A stretch of 64,000 nucleotides of DNA from Mucilaginibacter galii (GTDB lineage: Bacteria > Bacteroidota > Bacteroidia > Sphingobacteriales > Sphingobacteriaceae). The notes under the pieces are model-generated. The model made no database searches. It was not told where the DNA came from and worked only from the letters and a program-made list of their open reading frames with translations. The DNA lies in assembly GCF_014635825.1 (NCBI RefSeq), contig NZ_BMDO01000008.1, positions 124,001 through 188,000 of the forward strand, given 5' to 3'. Within the stretch, counting starts at the first letter, position 1. Every line of letters begins with the position of its first letter. Position numbers and translations under genes: made by a program. Shown piece by piece: positions 1 through 9,590 of this stretch.

Positions 1-930
1 CCCGAAATATGGAAGGTGGCATCGGCCGGTAAGCGAACTGGTTTTGGGCCATATGATATTGATTTTACCAAGCTTACATTTATTGTAATGGCTATCAACG
101 GTATGTTTTACGCCATACAAAAATACGGTACCGACCAAACTGTGGTGCAACGTTATTTAACCGCAAAAACCGATAAGGCGGCCATCAGGGCATCTATCCT
201 CGGCATATCGCTAACAGTACCCGTATGGGCTTTATTCATGTTTATTGGCACCTGCCTTTATGTTTTTTATAAGCAACATGCACTGCCTTCTGATACCAAT
301 CCTAATGCTATATTTCCTTACTTCATCATGACCCAGCTGCCCACCGGTGTTGTTGGGTTTATATTAGCAGCTATGATATCGGCCGCTATATGTAGTTTGA
401 GCGCCGATTTGAACTCGCTTGCCGCTGTAGGCGTTGAAGATTATTATAAGAAGCTTTTTCCTGACAAAAACGATGTGGCTTATTTAAAAAGCGGCCGCTT
501 AATGATATTGTTATCGGGCCTTTTAGCCATGGGGATAGGCTGCATTTACGTGAATATTGGTAACGAAGGCATCCTGGGAATCATCTTTACCTTGTACGCC
601 ATATTTTCGGGTGGTATTGTTGGTATATTTTTGTTGGGCGTTTTTAGTGCAAGGGCCAATAGCCAAGGTATAAATATCGCCATTTGCGTATGTATTGTTT
701 TTACGGCATATGCTTTTTTAACCTCTACACCCATTGGTGTAGGCGAGCATAAATCGGTATTGCTCGATATGGGTAAGTATAACTTTATACATAACAAACT
801 CATGGTAGGCGTGTATAGCCATTTGGTGGTGATAGGCGTGGGGTATGTGGCGAGTTTGTTTTTCCCCAAACCCGTATTAGATCCAAACTTACTTTACAGC
901 GGCCGTAACGCTTCCACAACCGCTAATTAA
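1..930 (+). CDS. Sodium:solute symporter (SSS family), 3' part only
   Basis: The reading frame is open from the first base, so the 5' end lies outside the window; the GTG at 16 is not a real start. The visible ~309 residues hold about seven to eight hydrophobic segments. The stretch DQTVVQRYLTAK and the AMISAAICSLSADLNS segment are typical of SSS transporters, inner-membrane proteins that import sugars, sialic acid, amino acids or other solutes with sodium. The substrate cannot be told from sequence. The next gene on this strand starts about 115 bases downstream, and the proximity of glycosidase genes makes a carbohydrate substrate plausible but unproven. Confidence 0.88.
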   Translation, partial: PEIWKVASAGKRTGFGPYDIDFTKLTFIVMAINGMFYAIQKYGTDQTVVQRYLTAKTDKAAIRASILGISLTVPVWALFMFIGTCLYVFYKQHALPSDTNPNAIFPYFIMTQLPTGVVGFILAAMISAAICSLSADLNSLAAVGVEDYYKKLFPDKNDVAYLKSGRLMILLSGLLAMGIGCIYVNIGNEGILGIIFTLYAIFSGGIVGIFLLGVFSARANSQGINIAICVCIVFTAYAFLTSTPIGVGEHKSVLLDMGKYNFIHNKLMVGVYSHLVVIGVGYVASLFFPKPVLDPNLLYSGRNASTTAN

Positions 931-1044
931 TTGAAAAAGATAGCTGCGGTTACGGGGTTAACATTACCTTAATGTTTGATTTATATCTTCGACCAAACTA
1001 TCTCGAAGGCGAATTATAAGTCTTCGGTTAAAGTAATATAGGAT

Positions 1045-1887
1045 ATGAAAATTAAGATGTTTTTACCGGCTTTAGTACTGCTTTTGCTGACTTTCAATGT
1101 GTTTGCTCAAACCTTTACTGTAGGCACATTTAACCTGCGTAATGCTAACCCGGCCGATACCGGTAACCTTTGGGTTAACCGTGAGCCGGTTGTGGTATCG
1201 CTTATCCGCTTTCATGATTTTGATGTGCTTGGAACGCAGGAAGGTTTAAAAAGCCAGATAGAAGACCTTGAAAAAGCAATGCCCGAATATCAGCGGTATG
1301 GACTTGGTCGCGACGATGGTAAAGATAATGGTGAGCATTCTGCCATTTTCTTTAAAAAAACTAAATTCAAATTGTTGAACAAGGGGGATTTCTGGCTTTC
1401 TCAAACACCCGAAAAGCCATCATTAGGATGGGATGCCACTTGTTGCAACCGCATTTGTTCATGGGTTTACCTGCAGGATGTACAATCAAAAAAGAAATTC
1501 TATTTTTTTAATGTTCATTACGACCATCGGGGCGTTATTGCTCGTGAAGAAAGCAGTAAGCTGATCCTTGATAAAATAAAAACGATTGCTGGTAAAGAAG
1601 CGGCTGTTCTAACCGGCGATTTCAACGGCGACCATACCAGCAGCTGGTACCAAAAGGTTGCAACATCGGGCTTACTAAAAGACACTTATCAAGGTGTTGA
1701 ACACCCATATGTACTTAATACGTCTTTTAACGGCTTTGGCGCATCTGTTAAACGAAATAACATAATTGATCATATTTTTACTACCGGCGCTTTTTCGGTA
1801 ACCAAGTGGGGCGTTTTAACTGATACCTATCATGGCAAATATCCGTCAGATCATTTCCCGGTATTAGCTAAAATAGTATTACGCTAA
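1045..1887 (+). CDS. Secreted endonuclease/exonuclease/phosphatase family protein
   Basis: A 280-residue protein with a Sec signal peptide (about residues 1-21, ending VFAQ). The mature part carries the signature elements of the EEP fold: FNLR (metal/phosphate site Asn), GTQEG (metal-binding Glu), NVHYDH (catalytic His-Asp region), TGDFNGD (Asp/Asn pair) and SDHFPV (terminal catalytic His). Such proteins hydrolyse phosphodiester or phosphomonoester bonds in nucleic acids, lipids or other substrates. Secreted Bacteroidota members are common near glycan loci but mostly uncharacterised, so the substrate is unknown. It ends in a shared hairpin terminator and converges on the GH31 gene. Confidence 0.85.
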   Translation: MKIKMFLPALVLLLLTFNVFAQTFTVGTFNLRNANPADTGNLWVNREPVVVSLIRFHDFDVLGTQEGLKSQIEDLEKAMPEYQRYGLGRDDGKDNGEHSAIFFKKTKFKLLNKGDFWLSQTPEKPSLGWDATCCNRICSWVYLQDVQSKKKFYFFNVHYDHRGVIAREESSKLILDKIKTIAGKEAAVLTGDFNGDHTSSWYQKVATSGLLKDTYQGVEHPYVLNTSFNGFGASVKRNNIIDHIFTTGAFSVTKWGVLTDTYHGKYPSDHFPVLAKIVLR

Positions 1888-1913
1888 TACTGCTTTACGG
1901 TAACCTTAAACAC

Positions 1914-1951
1914 AAAAGGCTAACAGATTTCAATTGATCTGTTAGCCTTTT
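1914..1951. terminator. Bidirectional rho-independent terminator
   Basis: A perfect 15-bp inverted repeat (arms 1914-1928 and 1937-1951) with an 8-base loop. The arms start with AAAA and end with TTTT, so the hairpin is followed by a T-run on both strands. It sits between the convergent EEP-family gene and the GH31 gene and suits both. Confidence 0.9.
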
Positions 1952-1978
1952 ATTCGATGAGGATTATGGAAATTTTGG

Positions 1979-4357
1979 TTACAGCTTTACTACCATCGCT
2001 TTACCAGTATAAACAACGGTTTTATCGGCCTTGTTTGTAGCGGCGTTGTCGGCACCATGCGCATCTTTAACTATGGTTATGCGGAATGTACGTTTCTTAA
2101 GCATCCCTGGGAACGAGCCTTTGTTGGCAGATATGCTCAACTGGCGGGCTTTATCATTCCAACTTAATAGGAAGGATGCAAACTGACCTTTCTCATAGTT
2201 GTAAGTATCGTTAGCATCCTCGTAAAAGCGGAATTCGCCGTTGGCACCGGGATATACGCGTAGTTCAATATCATTAGCTGGTTTTTCGGTTGCGTATTGC
2301 ATAACCGGACCTATTGGGATTATAGACCCTGCTTTTACATACAATGGCATGGTTTCAATGGGTGCTTCAGCATCCAGCGTTTGTCCGCCAGTGTACTTTT
2401 TGCCGGTCCAGAAATCATACCAGGCAATTCCTTTTGGCAGGTATACGCTCCGCGTACTTTTACCCATGCCCGCATTGGTGCCGGTGTACAATTGCTCGGT
2501 TACAGGGTTAACCAGGAAAGCTGGCCCGAACATGTACTGGTCGGGTATGTTATGCACGTTAGTATCGCTTGCAAAATCAAAGGCAAGCGAACGCATGAGC
2601 GTGTAATTTTCCTGCGTTACCTTACCGGCCAGCGAATAGATATAAGGAAGTAAGCGGTAGCGCAACTTATCATATTTTACTACGATGGAACGGGTCTTTT
2701 CATCCCAGTTATTGGAGAACAAAGCACGTTCGCCTTTACCATGAATACGGAAAATTGGGCTGAATGTGCCGAACTGAAACCAGCGAGTGAACAGTTCGCG
2801 GTTCTCAGGAGTAGACCAGTCGGGTGCGTGCCAGTCATAATGGTAACCGCCAATGTCTGATGTCCAGTAGGGAATACCCGATGCACAAGCGTTAATGCCC
2901 TGCGGCACCTGGCTTTTGAACGCCCTGAAGGTACACGTAATATCAGACGACCATAACGTAGCGGCATTGCGCTGCTCACCGGCAAACGATTGGCGAATGA
3001 GGAAGAACGCACGCTTATTAGGCATGTCACGGCGCCAGCCTTTATACAGCCCTTTAGAGTGTTCTAATGAGTAAGTATTAAAATAATCAATGCCCTTACC
3101 TACCGAAAAGTTGGCTTTGCGGCGTTCATCAAGCAGTGCGCCGTTATCGGGTTCGCATTGGTCTACCCACCAGGCATCCCAGTCGTAACGTTTTACCAGG
3201 CTGTCGCGGGCTTGCTGCCAGTACATTTCACGCGCTTTTGGGTTATGGGCATCGTAGTAGGTGTCAAAAGTATGGGTTACCACATTGTCCCAGGTAATGC
3301 TGGTGAGGTAACCGGCTTTATCAAGCGCATCGTAATTAGGGGTGCCTTTACCAAACACCGGCCATATAGAGATCATGGCATGAATGTTAGCTTTGTGCAG
3401 CTCGTCTACCAATGCTTTGGGGTTTGGGTAACGCTCGGGCTTCATGACATGCGAGCCAATAGGCAACGGATCCCAGTAATACCAGTCCTGCACAATAACA
3501 TCTACCGGGATGTTCTTATTGCGGTAATTGTTTTTCACGCCAATGATCTCATCTTGGCTTAAATAACGGTCTTGCGATTGAAAAAGCCCAAACGCCCATT
3601 TAGGAAACATAGGCGCCTTGCCGGTAGTGTTGCGATACAGATCAATGATACGGTCGAAGCTTGGCCCGTAGAAAAAGAAATAGTCTACCTGTTTACCGCT
3701 TTCAGACACGTAGCTGAATTGCGTGTTATTCTCTTCGGCGCCAAAAAAGTTTGATGCCGAGTAATTTTCCCACATTAACCCGTAACCTTTGGTAGAGAGC
3801 ATAACAGGGATAGCGCCAGTAAGATATTTGATGGCCATGTCCTGATTACGGCCCTTGTAATTGATAGACAGAGTATCGGTGGGATGGCAGCCCATGCCAT
3901 ACAAGCCTTCGTCCGCAGGTGATTTGAAACTGGTGCTGCAGCTATAAGTATCGATACCTGCTACAGTTTGGCTTTGCATGCTTTTACCTGTTTCGGCAGT
4001 TATCATATGGCCTTTCAGGTCGGTGTAAGTAATAGCATCAGTTTCTTTATTGACCACAACTTTGAGGCGGGATGTAGTGATAACCACATTTTCGCCGGCT
4101 TCACTTACCGTAAAAGCACCGGGCTTGCCAAACTTATTGTTTACCACCAGCGAGTTAAAGGTTGGAAAGTTGTCAAGTGTGGTATATTTCACTTCTACAA
4201 TATCGGCCTGGCAAACGCGTATTTTCAGAAGGCCTTTGTTGAGCGTAAACTTCACGCCATCGGTTTCTTTTTGATAACGGCTTACTTTAGCCCAGCCTGG
4301 CTGCCACATTAGCGCAAATACCAATAACATTGCCCAGCGGCAATTTAGCTTCGTCAT
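1979..4357 (-). CDS. Secreted GH31 alpha-glycosidase (alpha-glucosidase/alpha-xylosidase type)
   Basis: A roughly 792-residue glycoside hydrolase of family 31. These retaining enzymes remove terminal alpha-linked glucose or xylose from oligosaccharides. Counted from the upstream ATG at 4381, the nucleophile is D407 in WWVDQCEPD and the acid/base is D509 in WTSDIGGY; the FRIHG motif follows. An N-terminal beta-sandwich precedes the barrel, and a C-terminal beta domain (PLYVKAGSIIPIGP) follows it. I prefer the start at 4357 because it gives a compact Sec signal peptide (MTKLNCRWAMLLVFA) ending near GWA; the ATG at 4381 adds eight residues. The nearest upstream gene is divergent, so it is probably monocistronic. 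Substrate choice between glucosides and xylosides is not resolved. Confidence 0.9.
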   Translation of the reverse strand: MTKLNCRWAMLLVFALMWQPGWAKVSRYQKETDGVKFTLNKGLLKIRVCQADIVEVKYTTLDNFPTFNSLVVNNKFGKPGAFTVSEAGENVVITTSRLKVVVNKETDAITYTDLKGHMITAETGKSMQSQTVAGIDTYSCSTSFKSPADEGLYGMGCHPTDTLSINYKGRNQDMAIKYLTGAIPVMLSTKGYGLMWENYSASNFFGAEENNTQFSYVSESGKQVDYFFFYGPSFDRIIDLYRNTTGKAPMFPKWAFGLFQSQDRYLSQDEIIGVKNNYRNKNIPVDVIVQDWYYWDPLPIGSHVMKPERYPNPKALVDELHKANIHAMISIWPVFGKGTPNYDALDKAGYLTSITWDNVVTHTFDTYYDAHNPKAREMYWQQARDSLVKRYDWDAWWVDQCEPDNGALLDERRKANFSVGKGIDYFNTYSLEHSKGLYKGWRRDMPNKRAFFLIRQSFAGEQRNAATLWSSDITCTFRAFKSQVPQGINACASGIPYWTSDIGGYHYDWHAPDWSTPENRELFTRWFQFGTFSPIFRIHGKGERALFSNNWDEKTRSIVVKYDKLRYRLLPYIYSLAGKVTQENYTLMRSLAFDFASDTNVHNIPDQYMFGPAFLVNPVTEQLYTGTNAGMGKSTRSVYLPKGIAWYDFWTGKKYTGGQTLDAEAPIETMPLYVKAGSIIPIGPVMQYATEKPANDIELRVYPGANGEFRFYEDANDTYNYEKGQFASFLLSWNDKARQLSISANKGSFPGMLKKRTFRITIVKDAHGADNAATNKADKTVVYTGKAMVVKL

Positions 4358-4754
4358 TTTAAATGCTTTGGTTAAAATCATTTCATAATTGGTTATAGGA
4401 AGTTCAATCGATTGTAAGACGTTAGTTTAAAATATATGCCCCATAGTTTTAAACGCGCAGCACGCTAAAAACTTTAATTGCAAACGGTTCAAATTCTGGA
4501 TCATCCAGTTACGAACAATTAAATTTAATTTAAATAATCAGGTTTACAGTGCAGGAACAGTGGCCTGTATTCGCCATCGTTTAACTTTACCAAATATTAA
4601 GAATTGTAGCGATATAAATTATATCCGAATAAATATTTTTATCAGGCGCCCAATATCTTTTTCATATGCTACCTGCCTATCAGGAACATTTTTCTAAACA
4701 GTATTGAATATTACCCGTTATTGCTTCACAACCCAATCACAAAATAATAGTTAT
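4358..4754. other. Divergent intergenic region, no gene seen
   Basis: About 400 bases between the GH31 start and the first small secreted gene, which point away from each other, so promoters for both should lie here. It is AT-rich. A 15-base inverted repeat with 7-bp arms (GATATAA / TTATATC) sits at 4611-4625. I could not find a convincing -33/-7 pair or an open frame with coding character. Confidence 0.5.
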
Positions 4755-5264
4755 ATGAAAGCTGCCAAACTTATATTTCTTTTCTTACTCACCTTATCCT
4801 CGTCAGGTGAGTTGTTTGCACAAAAAAGTGCAGAAGCGTCAGATGTTTTAGCCATACGCCGTGAATATCAAAAAATCAATGCTATGCCATTAACTAAAAA
4901 GCATTATACCTACGAAAGCTCAGGATGTGCCGACGGTGGCGTGGTAGACTACTTTCTTAACAATAGGCAAATTGTAAAAATAACCGAATCTGGTGCAATA
5001 GGCGATGGAAGTTGGGTAAATGAATATTATTACAGCAATGGCAAAGTGATCTTCATCTTTGAAACCACGGTTGGAGGACCGGCTATTGGCAAAATCACGA
5101 AAACAGCAGACCGCTACTATGTTAAGAATGATCGCCCGGTGCGTGTGATGGAAGGTAGTAAGATAGTGCCGGTTAATAGCAGGGCGGTGGAAATTATTAA
5201 AACCGCCAATAAAATTTATAAAGCCTACATTACTAAGGATTTTGTGGCCGCGCTTTGTAATTAA
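4755..5264 (+). CDS. Secreted hypothetical protein (169 aa)
   Basis: No family recognised. I chose the ATG at 4755 over an upstream in-frame ATG at 4704 because it gives a standard Sec signal peptide (MKAAKLIFLFLLTLSS, cleavage near LFAQ), while the upstream 17 residues are polar and unlike any export signal. The mature part is a small, probably beta-rich domain with SGCADGGVVDYFLN and repeated Tyr/Gly turns, so it is expected in the periplasm or outside the cell. It is first in a plus-strand group of three small exported proteins; the next gene starts 21 bases after its stop. Confidence 0.75.
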   Translation: MKAAKLIFLFLLTLSSSGELFAQKSAEASDVLAIRREYQKINAMPLTKKHYTYESSGCADGGVVDYFLNNRQIVKITESGAIGDGSWVNEYYYSNGKVIFIFETTVGGPAIGKITKTADRYYVKNDRPVRVMEGSKIVPVNSRAVEIIKTANKIYKAYITKDFVAALCN

Positions 5265-5285
5265 TCAGCATCTTTAAATTAGTAT

Positions 5286-5708
5286 ATGAAATCATTTATT
5301 TTAGTTATAGTCTTATTTATACTTACATCGACAGGCTTCTCGCAAGATAAACCTGTGAGGACCGGTGTTCATTCATTTACTATTCAATGGATAGGCTATA
5401 ACAACGGCAAGCCCGGTACAGTAACCATTAAAGCTATAGGTAATGGCGTTTATAGCATTGAGGGTGAGCAACGTAACAAAAAGAGTAACGAGTATGTAAC
5501 CATTAAGGGAACATTTAAACCGGTTGGCAGGGAGCTTTTATTTAACGGTAAAATAGTTTCTAAGGTAGAATTAACTAATAACGGTCAGCCGTGTACACTT
5601 GATGGTGCTGCCGTTTTCAAAGCCTCGGGTGCGCGCAAATACTGGCGACTGCAGCAAATGGTGAATTGCGATGGTGAAACTACAGATTATATTGATATCT
5701 TCTTTTAG
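5286..5708 (+). CDS. Secreted hypothetical protein (140 aa)
   Basis: A short exported protein with a clear signal peptide (residues about 1-20, ending TGFSQ) and a mature domain of about 120 residues rich in beta-strand pattern (alternating hydrophobic/polar, many Gly, Asn and Val). Two Cys residues late in the chain (in GQPCTLDG and MVNCDGE) could form a disulfide. No homologous family recognised. It follows the previous gene by 21 bases and is likely co-transcribed with it; 77 bases separate it from the next gene. Confidence 0.72.
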   Translation: MKSFILVIVLFILTSTGFSQDKPVRTGVHSFTIQWIGYNNGKPGTVTIKAIGNGVYSIEGEQRNKKSNEYVTIKGTFKPVGRELLFNGKIVSKVELTNNGQPCTLDGAAVFKASGARKYWRLQQMVNCDGETTDYIDIFF

Positions 5709-5785
5709 CAGCTATTAGTAATGAGGCGCCCTGTATAACTACTTAGCTAATTTCAAAGCACTATCAACTTCCAAAACCTAATACA

Positions 5786-6433
5786 ATGAATCGAATATCT
5801 TTAACCATACTGTGCATCTTACCGGCAATACTGTTTAATGCTTGTAAACATCCCGACAAAAAGCCTGCTATTACCAAGATAGCAGTCGTTAAGCCGAAAG
5901 ACACGGTTGCAGTAACTTCATCAACAGCAAATGTTAATGCAACCGATACCACAACTGACGAATGCCCACGCGCAGTATCAGAACCTGTAGTTAAAAAATC
6001 GGTGTTCCCTGATGCTACTTTCAAGCTGGAACCTGATCACCGCACGGGAATTGAAACACTCACACTGGCCAACGGTGATAAACTGACCATTAAACAATCA
6101 GGCTGTGAATATTTCACGCTTACTTTCAAGTTTGAAACATCCCGCTTCGTAGCCGACACAACCAATATAGCTTATTGGAGCAATGCTACCCTTATGCTCC
6201 TGCGCCAGGTTATTAAGGGTCTTGATACGCCGCTGGAAATGGAAAACGCTTTAGCCAAGCTTTCTGCCCGTATAGAGAATGCAAAAACAGTTAAAGAAGA
6301 GCAGTTATCACTGAATGAGGATATTGATTTCGGCGGTCCCGATCCAAGGCAGTATTTAACAATAGAGCGGGTTGGTAGGTTAGCAGAACAGCGTTATGTA
6401 ATTGAAGTAAGCGTAAGTTACGGACCAATGTAA
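5786..6433 (+). CDS. Lipoprotein of unknown function (215 aa)
   Basis: The N-terminus is a lipoprotein signal: a hydrophobic segment followed by LFNAC at about residue 20, then a Lys/Pro/Thr-rich linker to about residue 75 that probably tethers the folded domain to a membrane. The C-terminal domain (about 75-215) includes GCEYFTLTFKFET and a helical region around ENALAKLSARIENAKT. I do not recognise a named domain. The gene ends 8 bases before the end of the convergent membrane-protein gene, with no obvious terminator between. Confidence 0.72.
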   Translation: MNRISLTILCILPAILFNACKHPDKKPAITKIAVVKPKDTVAVTSSTANVNATDTTTDECPRAVSEPVVKKSVFPDATFKLEPDHRTGIETLTLANGDKLTIKQSGCEYFTLTFKFETSRFVADTTNIAYWSNATLMLLRQVIKGLDTPLEMENALAKLSARIENAKTVKEEQLSLNEDIDFGGPDPRQYLTIERVGRLAEQRYVIEVSVSYGPM

Positions 6434-6441
6434 CGGAGATT

Positions 6442-7434
6442 TTAAATTTCCATGATCTGGTACAGTTCCTCTACGAACCGTTCAATATCTGCGCTTTTTT
6501 TCAGTGATATAATTGTTATAATATCCTGCTTGCCATTTTTACCCGCCACCTCAAAATAGAGGTTTACGTCGGTACCTATATAAATAAAATTTAGAGATCT
6601 GCGCACCGTTTGTATACCTGCAAAAGCGACGAAGTGATGGCTTCGGTTTAAAAATTTTGCCAGCCCGGTTCTGCTGATGGTTTTGGTTGTGGTATTTAAG
6701 GCAATTTTAGTGTAAGCTGCATTGAAGAATATTACTGCCAGGAAAACCGTGAAAACCACAATAAATACTTTGGCTAATATGCCGTTAGTTTCTACATTAA
6801 GTAAAACAATGCCGATTGCTAAAAAGAACAGGCCGAATATAATAGCCCCGATCTTTTTATTCTTAATAGTGTAAGTATCGCCTTGCTGCGTAAAAAAACG
6901 GAACGAAGTAATTTTTTCTTTAACGTTGTCTGCAGGTGTATCATATTGGTCTAAATAACCGTGTATAATAGGTACAGCTTCCTCAACAAAGGCAATGGCA
7001 TTAGGATCATCGGCTTTGGTGTACCCCGAAGAAACTATAATGCCTTTACCAAACCTTGAGTTTTTTTCAAAAAGACGGTAGTTATAGCTTCCGGCCATAT
7101 TACTTACCGAATTAATACCCTGCAATTTCGAAAGAGGGATGGTGTTTACCGGTATAAAACCCATCAGCATTTTGCGCATACGTGCTTTACCCAGGTCAAA
7201 TTCTATGTAGGTGGCAGCAAAGCCCCAAAATAAAACTACAATGAGCAGTAATAGAAGCACAAATGGTAACGACTCACCTATACCAGCATGTTGGTAGTTC
7301 ATGTAAATGAGCAGCAGTCCTGTAAATAAAACAGCAATAATGGCTGTAAATAGGTAAAATACACTGTATGGGTATACCGTTACGCGGTCGGTTTCAATTT
7401 TCCAGCGGGTTTTAGAAATGCTTTTTAATGACAT
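6442..7434 (-). CDS. Four-TM membrane protein, possibly with PH-like domains
   Basis: About 330 residues with two hydrophobic pairs: TM1-2 (SVFYLFTAIIAVLF and LPFVLLLLLIVVLFWGFAA) and TM3-4 (IGAIIFGLFFLAIGIVLL and VFIVVFTVFLAVIFF). Each pair is followed by a soluble region of beta character (IEFDLGKARMRKML...; KIALNTTTKTISRTG...). This arrangement resembles bacterial two-TM plus PH-like repeats, though the call is tentative. The frame is open upstream to 7563, but the start at 7434 (MSLKSISKTRW) avoids an N-terminus without membrane or domain character and leaves a normal divergent promoter gap to the 7567 gene. The ATG at 7467 is a fallback. Confidence 0.65.
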   Translation of the reverse strand: MSLKSISKTRWKIETDRVTVYPYSVFYLFTAIIAVLFTGLLLIYMNYQHAGIGESLPFVLLLLLIVVLFWGFAATYIEFDLGKARMRKMLMGFIPVNTIPLSKLQGINSVSNMAGSYNYRLFEKNSRFGKGIIVSSGYTKADDPNAIAFVEEAVPIIHGYLDQYDTPADNVKEKITSFRFFTQQGDTYTIKNKKIGAIIFGLFFLAIGIVLLNVETNGILAKVFIVVFTVFLAVIFFNAAYTKIALNTTTKTISRTGLAKFLNRSHHFVAFAGIQTVRRSLNFIYIGTDVNLYFEVAGKNGKQDIITIISLKKSADIERFVEELYQIMEI

Positions 7435-7566
7435 GGTATAAAGTTGAGTTGCAGTATTTAACACCATAGCAGTATTGTGGTTTGCGGTAATCTGCAATTG
7501 CGTATACCAAAACATTTTCGGGGTTGTTTGTTTACAAAAACAATTACTATACACCCTTTTCAATTA

Positions 7567-8157
7567 ATGATGCGCAAACTATACCTCTTATCACTGTTAT
7601 TAAGCTTTACAAGTCTTGCAGTTTTAGCCCAGCCCGAAATGCCGGTTAATGTTCCAGCCGCTTTAAAAGGCTTCATCCCTAAAGGCTACAATGCACTCAA
7701 TATTACCAAAGGCGACCTTAACCGCGATGCCTACCCGGACGCCATCATGATCTTGTATAAAGATGGTGAAAAACAATCCTCTGATGTAATTGACCATCCC
7801 GAAAAAAGGCCCCTGCTGGTGCTGTTAGGCAAACCAGATAAAACTTACGCCCTTGCTGCCCGTAGTAACAATGCCGTGTACTGTATAGATTGCGGCGGAC
7901 AAATGGGCGATCCGTTTACCTCCGTCACCATTAAAAATGGCTATTTTTCAGTGGAGCATTATGGTGGCAGCGCCTGGCGCTGGACGCGAATTATTACTTT
8001 TAAATATGCACCTGCAGAAAAAAAATGGTTCTTGTTTAAAGACGGCGGCGACAGCTTTCATGCTACCGACCCCGAAAAGGTAAAAACCGAAGTAAAAACA
8101 GTTAAAAATTTTGGTAAGGTGCCTTTTGAAAAGTTTGATATTTACAAAGAGCAGTAA
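7567..8157 (+). CDS. Secreted hypothetical protein with EF-hand-like GDLNRDAYPD motif
   Basis: A ~196-residue exported protein. Two adjacent ATG codons (7567 and 7570) begin a good signal peptide (MRKLYLLSLLLSFTSLAVLAQ). The frame extends upstream to 7477 but that part has no signal-peptide character and overlaps the divergent promoter region. The mature protein has GDLNRDAYPDAIMI, the Asp-rich loop seen in FG-GAP/VCBS-type and related calcium-binding domains, followed by LLVLLG and paired Cys residues in YCIDCGGQMGD. It probably acts in the periplasm; I cannot assign a function. Confidence 0.72.
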   Translation: MMRKLYLLSLLLSFTSLAVLAQPEMPVNVPAALKGFIPKGYNALNITKGDLNRDAYPDAIMILYKDGEKQSSDVIDHPEKRPLLVLLGKPDKTYALAARSNNAVYCIDCGGQMGDPFTSVTIKNGYFSVEHYGGSAWRWTRIITFKYAPAEKKWFLFKDGGDSFHATDPEKVKTEVKTVKNFGKVPFEKFDIYKEQ

Positions 8158-8331
8158 TTATTAAATTGATTAACCGGCAGTTATTTTAGAAAATCCCCGT
8201 TGTTTTCTACCTTATAAAGGTAAACCAGGAGTTAATATAGTAGCTTAAATTTCAATAAGATAATAATCCTATGCCGTATACATCATCATTAACAAAACCT
8301 AAACAAGGCAATTACTGTTCAAACATAAGCT

Positions 8332-9552
8332 ATGGCTAAAGATATTAAAGCAGTACAATGCCCGCATTGCGGCAGTATTCATAAAACAGAAACCAAGCCC
8401 GATTTTTACCGTTGCCTTAATTGCGGAACAGAATACTTTTTGAATAGCGATGATGTACATATTTACCACCACCACAACCGCCCGGCAGGTTACAGCTCTT
8501 CGCCGCCGGTAAACAGCCGGTTGCCGCTTTATATACTCATAGGTGCGGTTTTTTTTATTGTGGTGGTTTACTTTGTCAGCATGCTTTTTCAGCCAAAAAG
8601 ATCAAGTACAAATACTTATTATACCAACACTACGTATAAAGCACCACGTTCATTTTACAGCAGCTTTGTTTATACCAATACGGTAACCGGCGAGCCTGTT
8701 TATTTACGCATGGGCACCGATTATATTGATAAGGGTAACAACCATGGAGAACAAGAACTGCATGCACAATTTAACAATGCCCTCAATGGCAAACTCATAA
8801 CCGACCGCATTATTACAGATGATGTACAACGCAAAAACCGCTGCTCGTTAACATTTAAAACCTACGCACCCAACATGATATACGCTATTGGCTGCAATAA
8901 TACCTTACTTGCGCTCGACACCAGGAACAACGATATTAAGGACGTTACTCAGGAGGTATTTAAAAGCTTTTCGCAGCTAAGTTCGGGCGTGGCCAGGTTA
9001 GATTTTGATTATTACAAAGCCATTATCAAAGTAATGAACAACGAGGGGGTGAGCTACTACTATTTCCCAACTCTTAAAAAACTGGTACAAACCGAGGCGC
9101 AGTCTACCGAGGTATACCGAAAAGAGTTTAACCCACATTATTTTGAATTTGGCTATAATGGCAGTTTTTTTGATGATAACAAGGTTGACCAGTTACTTGA
9201 AGTAAGGGTGGATAAAAAAACTGACGATAAGATTAAGCGCGATCTTACACCCGGCAGAAAGTACTTTAACCCCAATATTCTTTACCAAGATGCCGATAAT
9301 TTGCTTATTGTAGTTAATACCACTGCAGCTGCCGATCCGCCCGTTTCTATTCAGCGTATTAATGTGCATACCGGCAAACTGGAGTGGGCCTTACCACCCG
9401 ATAAGTATTACCTTTCATCTGCTACAAAATGGAAGCACGGTTTTGCCATCGAATACCGCAAGAATGAACAAGCTGATTATGTACACGGTGTATTAGTGGT
9501 AGCTGATGATGGAAAGCTGGTGAATAACTATCAGCTTGGCCGTACCGAATAA
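8332..9552 (+). CDS. Zinc-ribbon, single-TM protein with a large C-terminal domain
   Basis: A 406-residue protein starting with a cytoplasmic zinc ribbon (C10, C13, C28, C31; two CxxC pairs), then a linker with His runs, one transmembrane helix (about residues 64-86), and a C-terminal domain of about 300 residues on the far side of the membrane. The latter has beta-propeller-like spacing of Leu/Asp strands (for example NNTLLALDTRNNDIKDV and VHTGKLEWALPPD). I do not recognise a named family. The SPFH-SHOCT gene starts 38 bases downstream on the same strand, so the two are probably one operon and may act together at the membrane. Confidence 0.72.
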   Translation: MAKDIKAVQCPHCGSIHKTETKPDFYRCLNCGTEYFLNSDDVHIYHHHNRPAGYSSSPPVNSRLPLYILIGAVFFIVVVYFVSMLFQPKRSSTNTYYTNTTYKAPRSFYSSFVYTNTVTGEPVYLRMGTDYIDKGNNHGEQELHAQFNNALNGKLITDRIITDDVQRKNRCSLTFKTYAPNMIYAIGCNNTLLALDTRNNDIKDVTQEVFKSFSQLSSGVARLDFDYYKAIIKVMNNEGVSYYYFPTLKKLVQTEAQSTEVYRKEFNPHYFEFGYNGSFFDDNKVDQLLEVRVDKKTDDKIKRDLTPGRKYFNPNILYQDADNLLIVVNTTAAADPPVSIQRINVHTGKLEWALPPDKYYLSSATKWKHGFAIEYRKNEQADYVHGVLVVADDGKLVNNYQLGRTE

Positions 9553-9590
9553 ATATGAACAGGCACGTAATTTTACCATAAAATTAACAA

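Noticed and set aside
2241..2606. Long antisense frames opposite the GH31 gene (also around 3158-3562 and 3968-4312)
   Set aside because: They lie entirely inside a gene with intact catalytic motifs and are shadows of its codon pattern.
4611..4625. 15-base inverted repeat GATATAA/TTATATC as an operator
   Set aside because: Short AT-only palindromes are expected by chance in such AT-rich gaps, and it is about 130 bases from the nearest start with no promoter element beside it.
7435..7563. N-terminal extension of the four-TM membrane protein to 7563
   Set aside because: The 43 extra residues show no membrane or domain character and would reach to within a few bases of the divergent gene start at 7567, leaving no promoter space.
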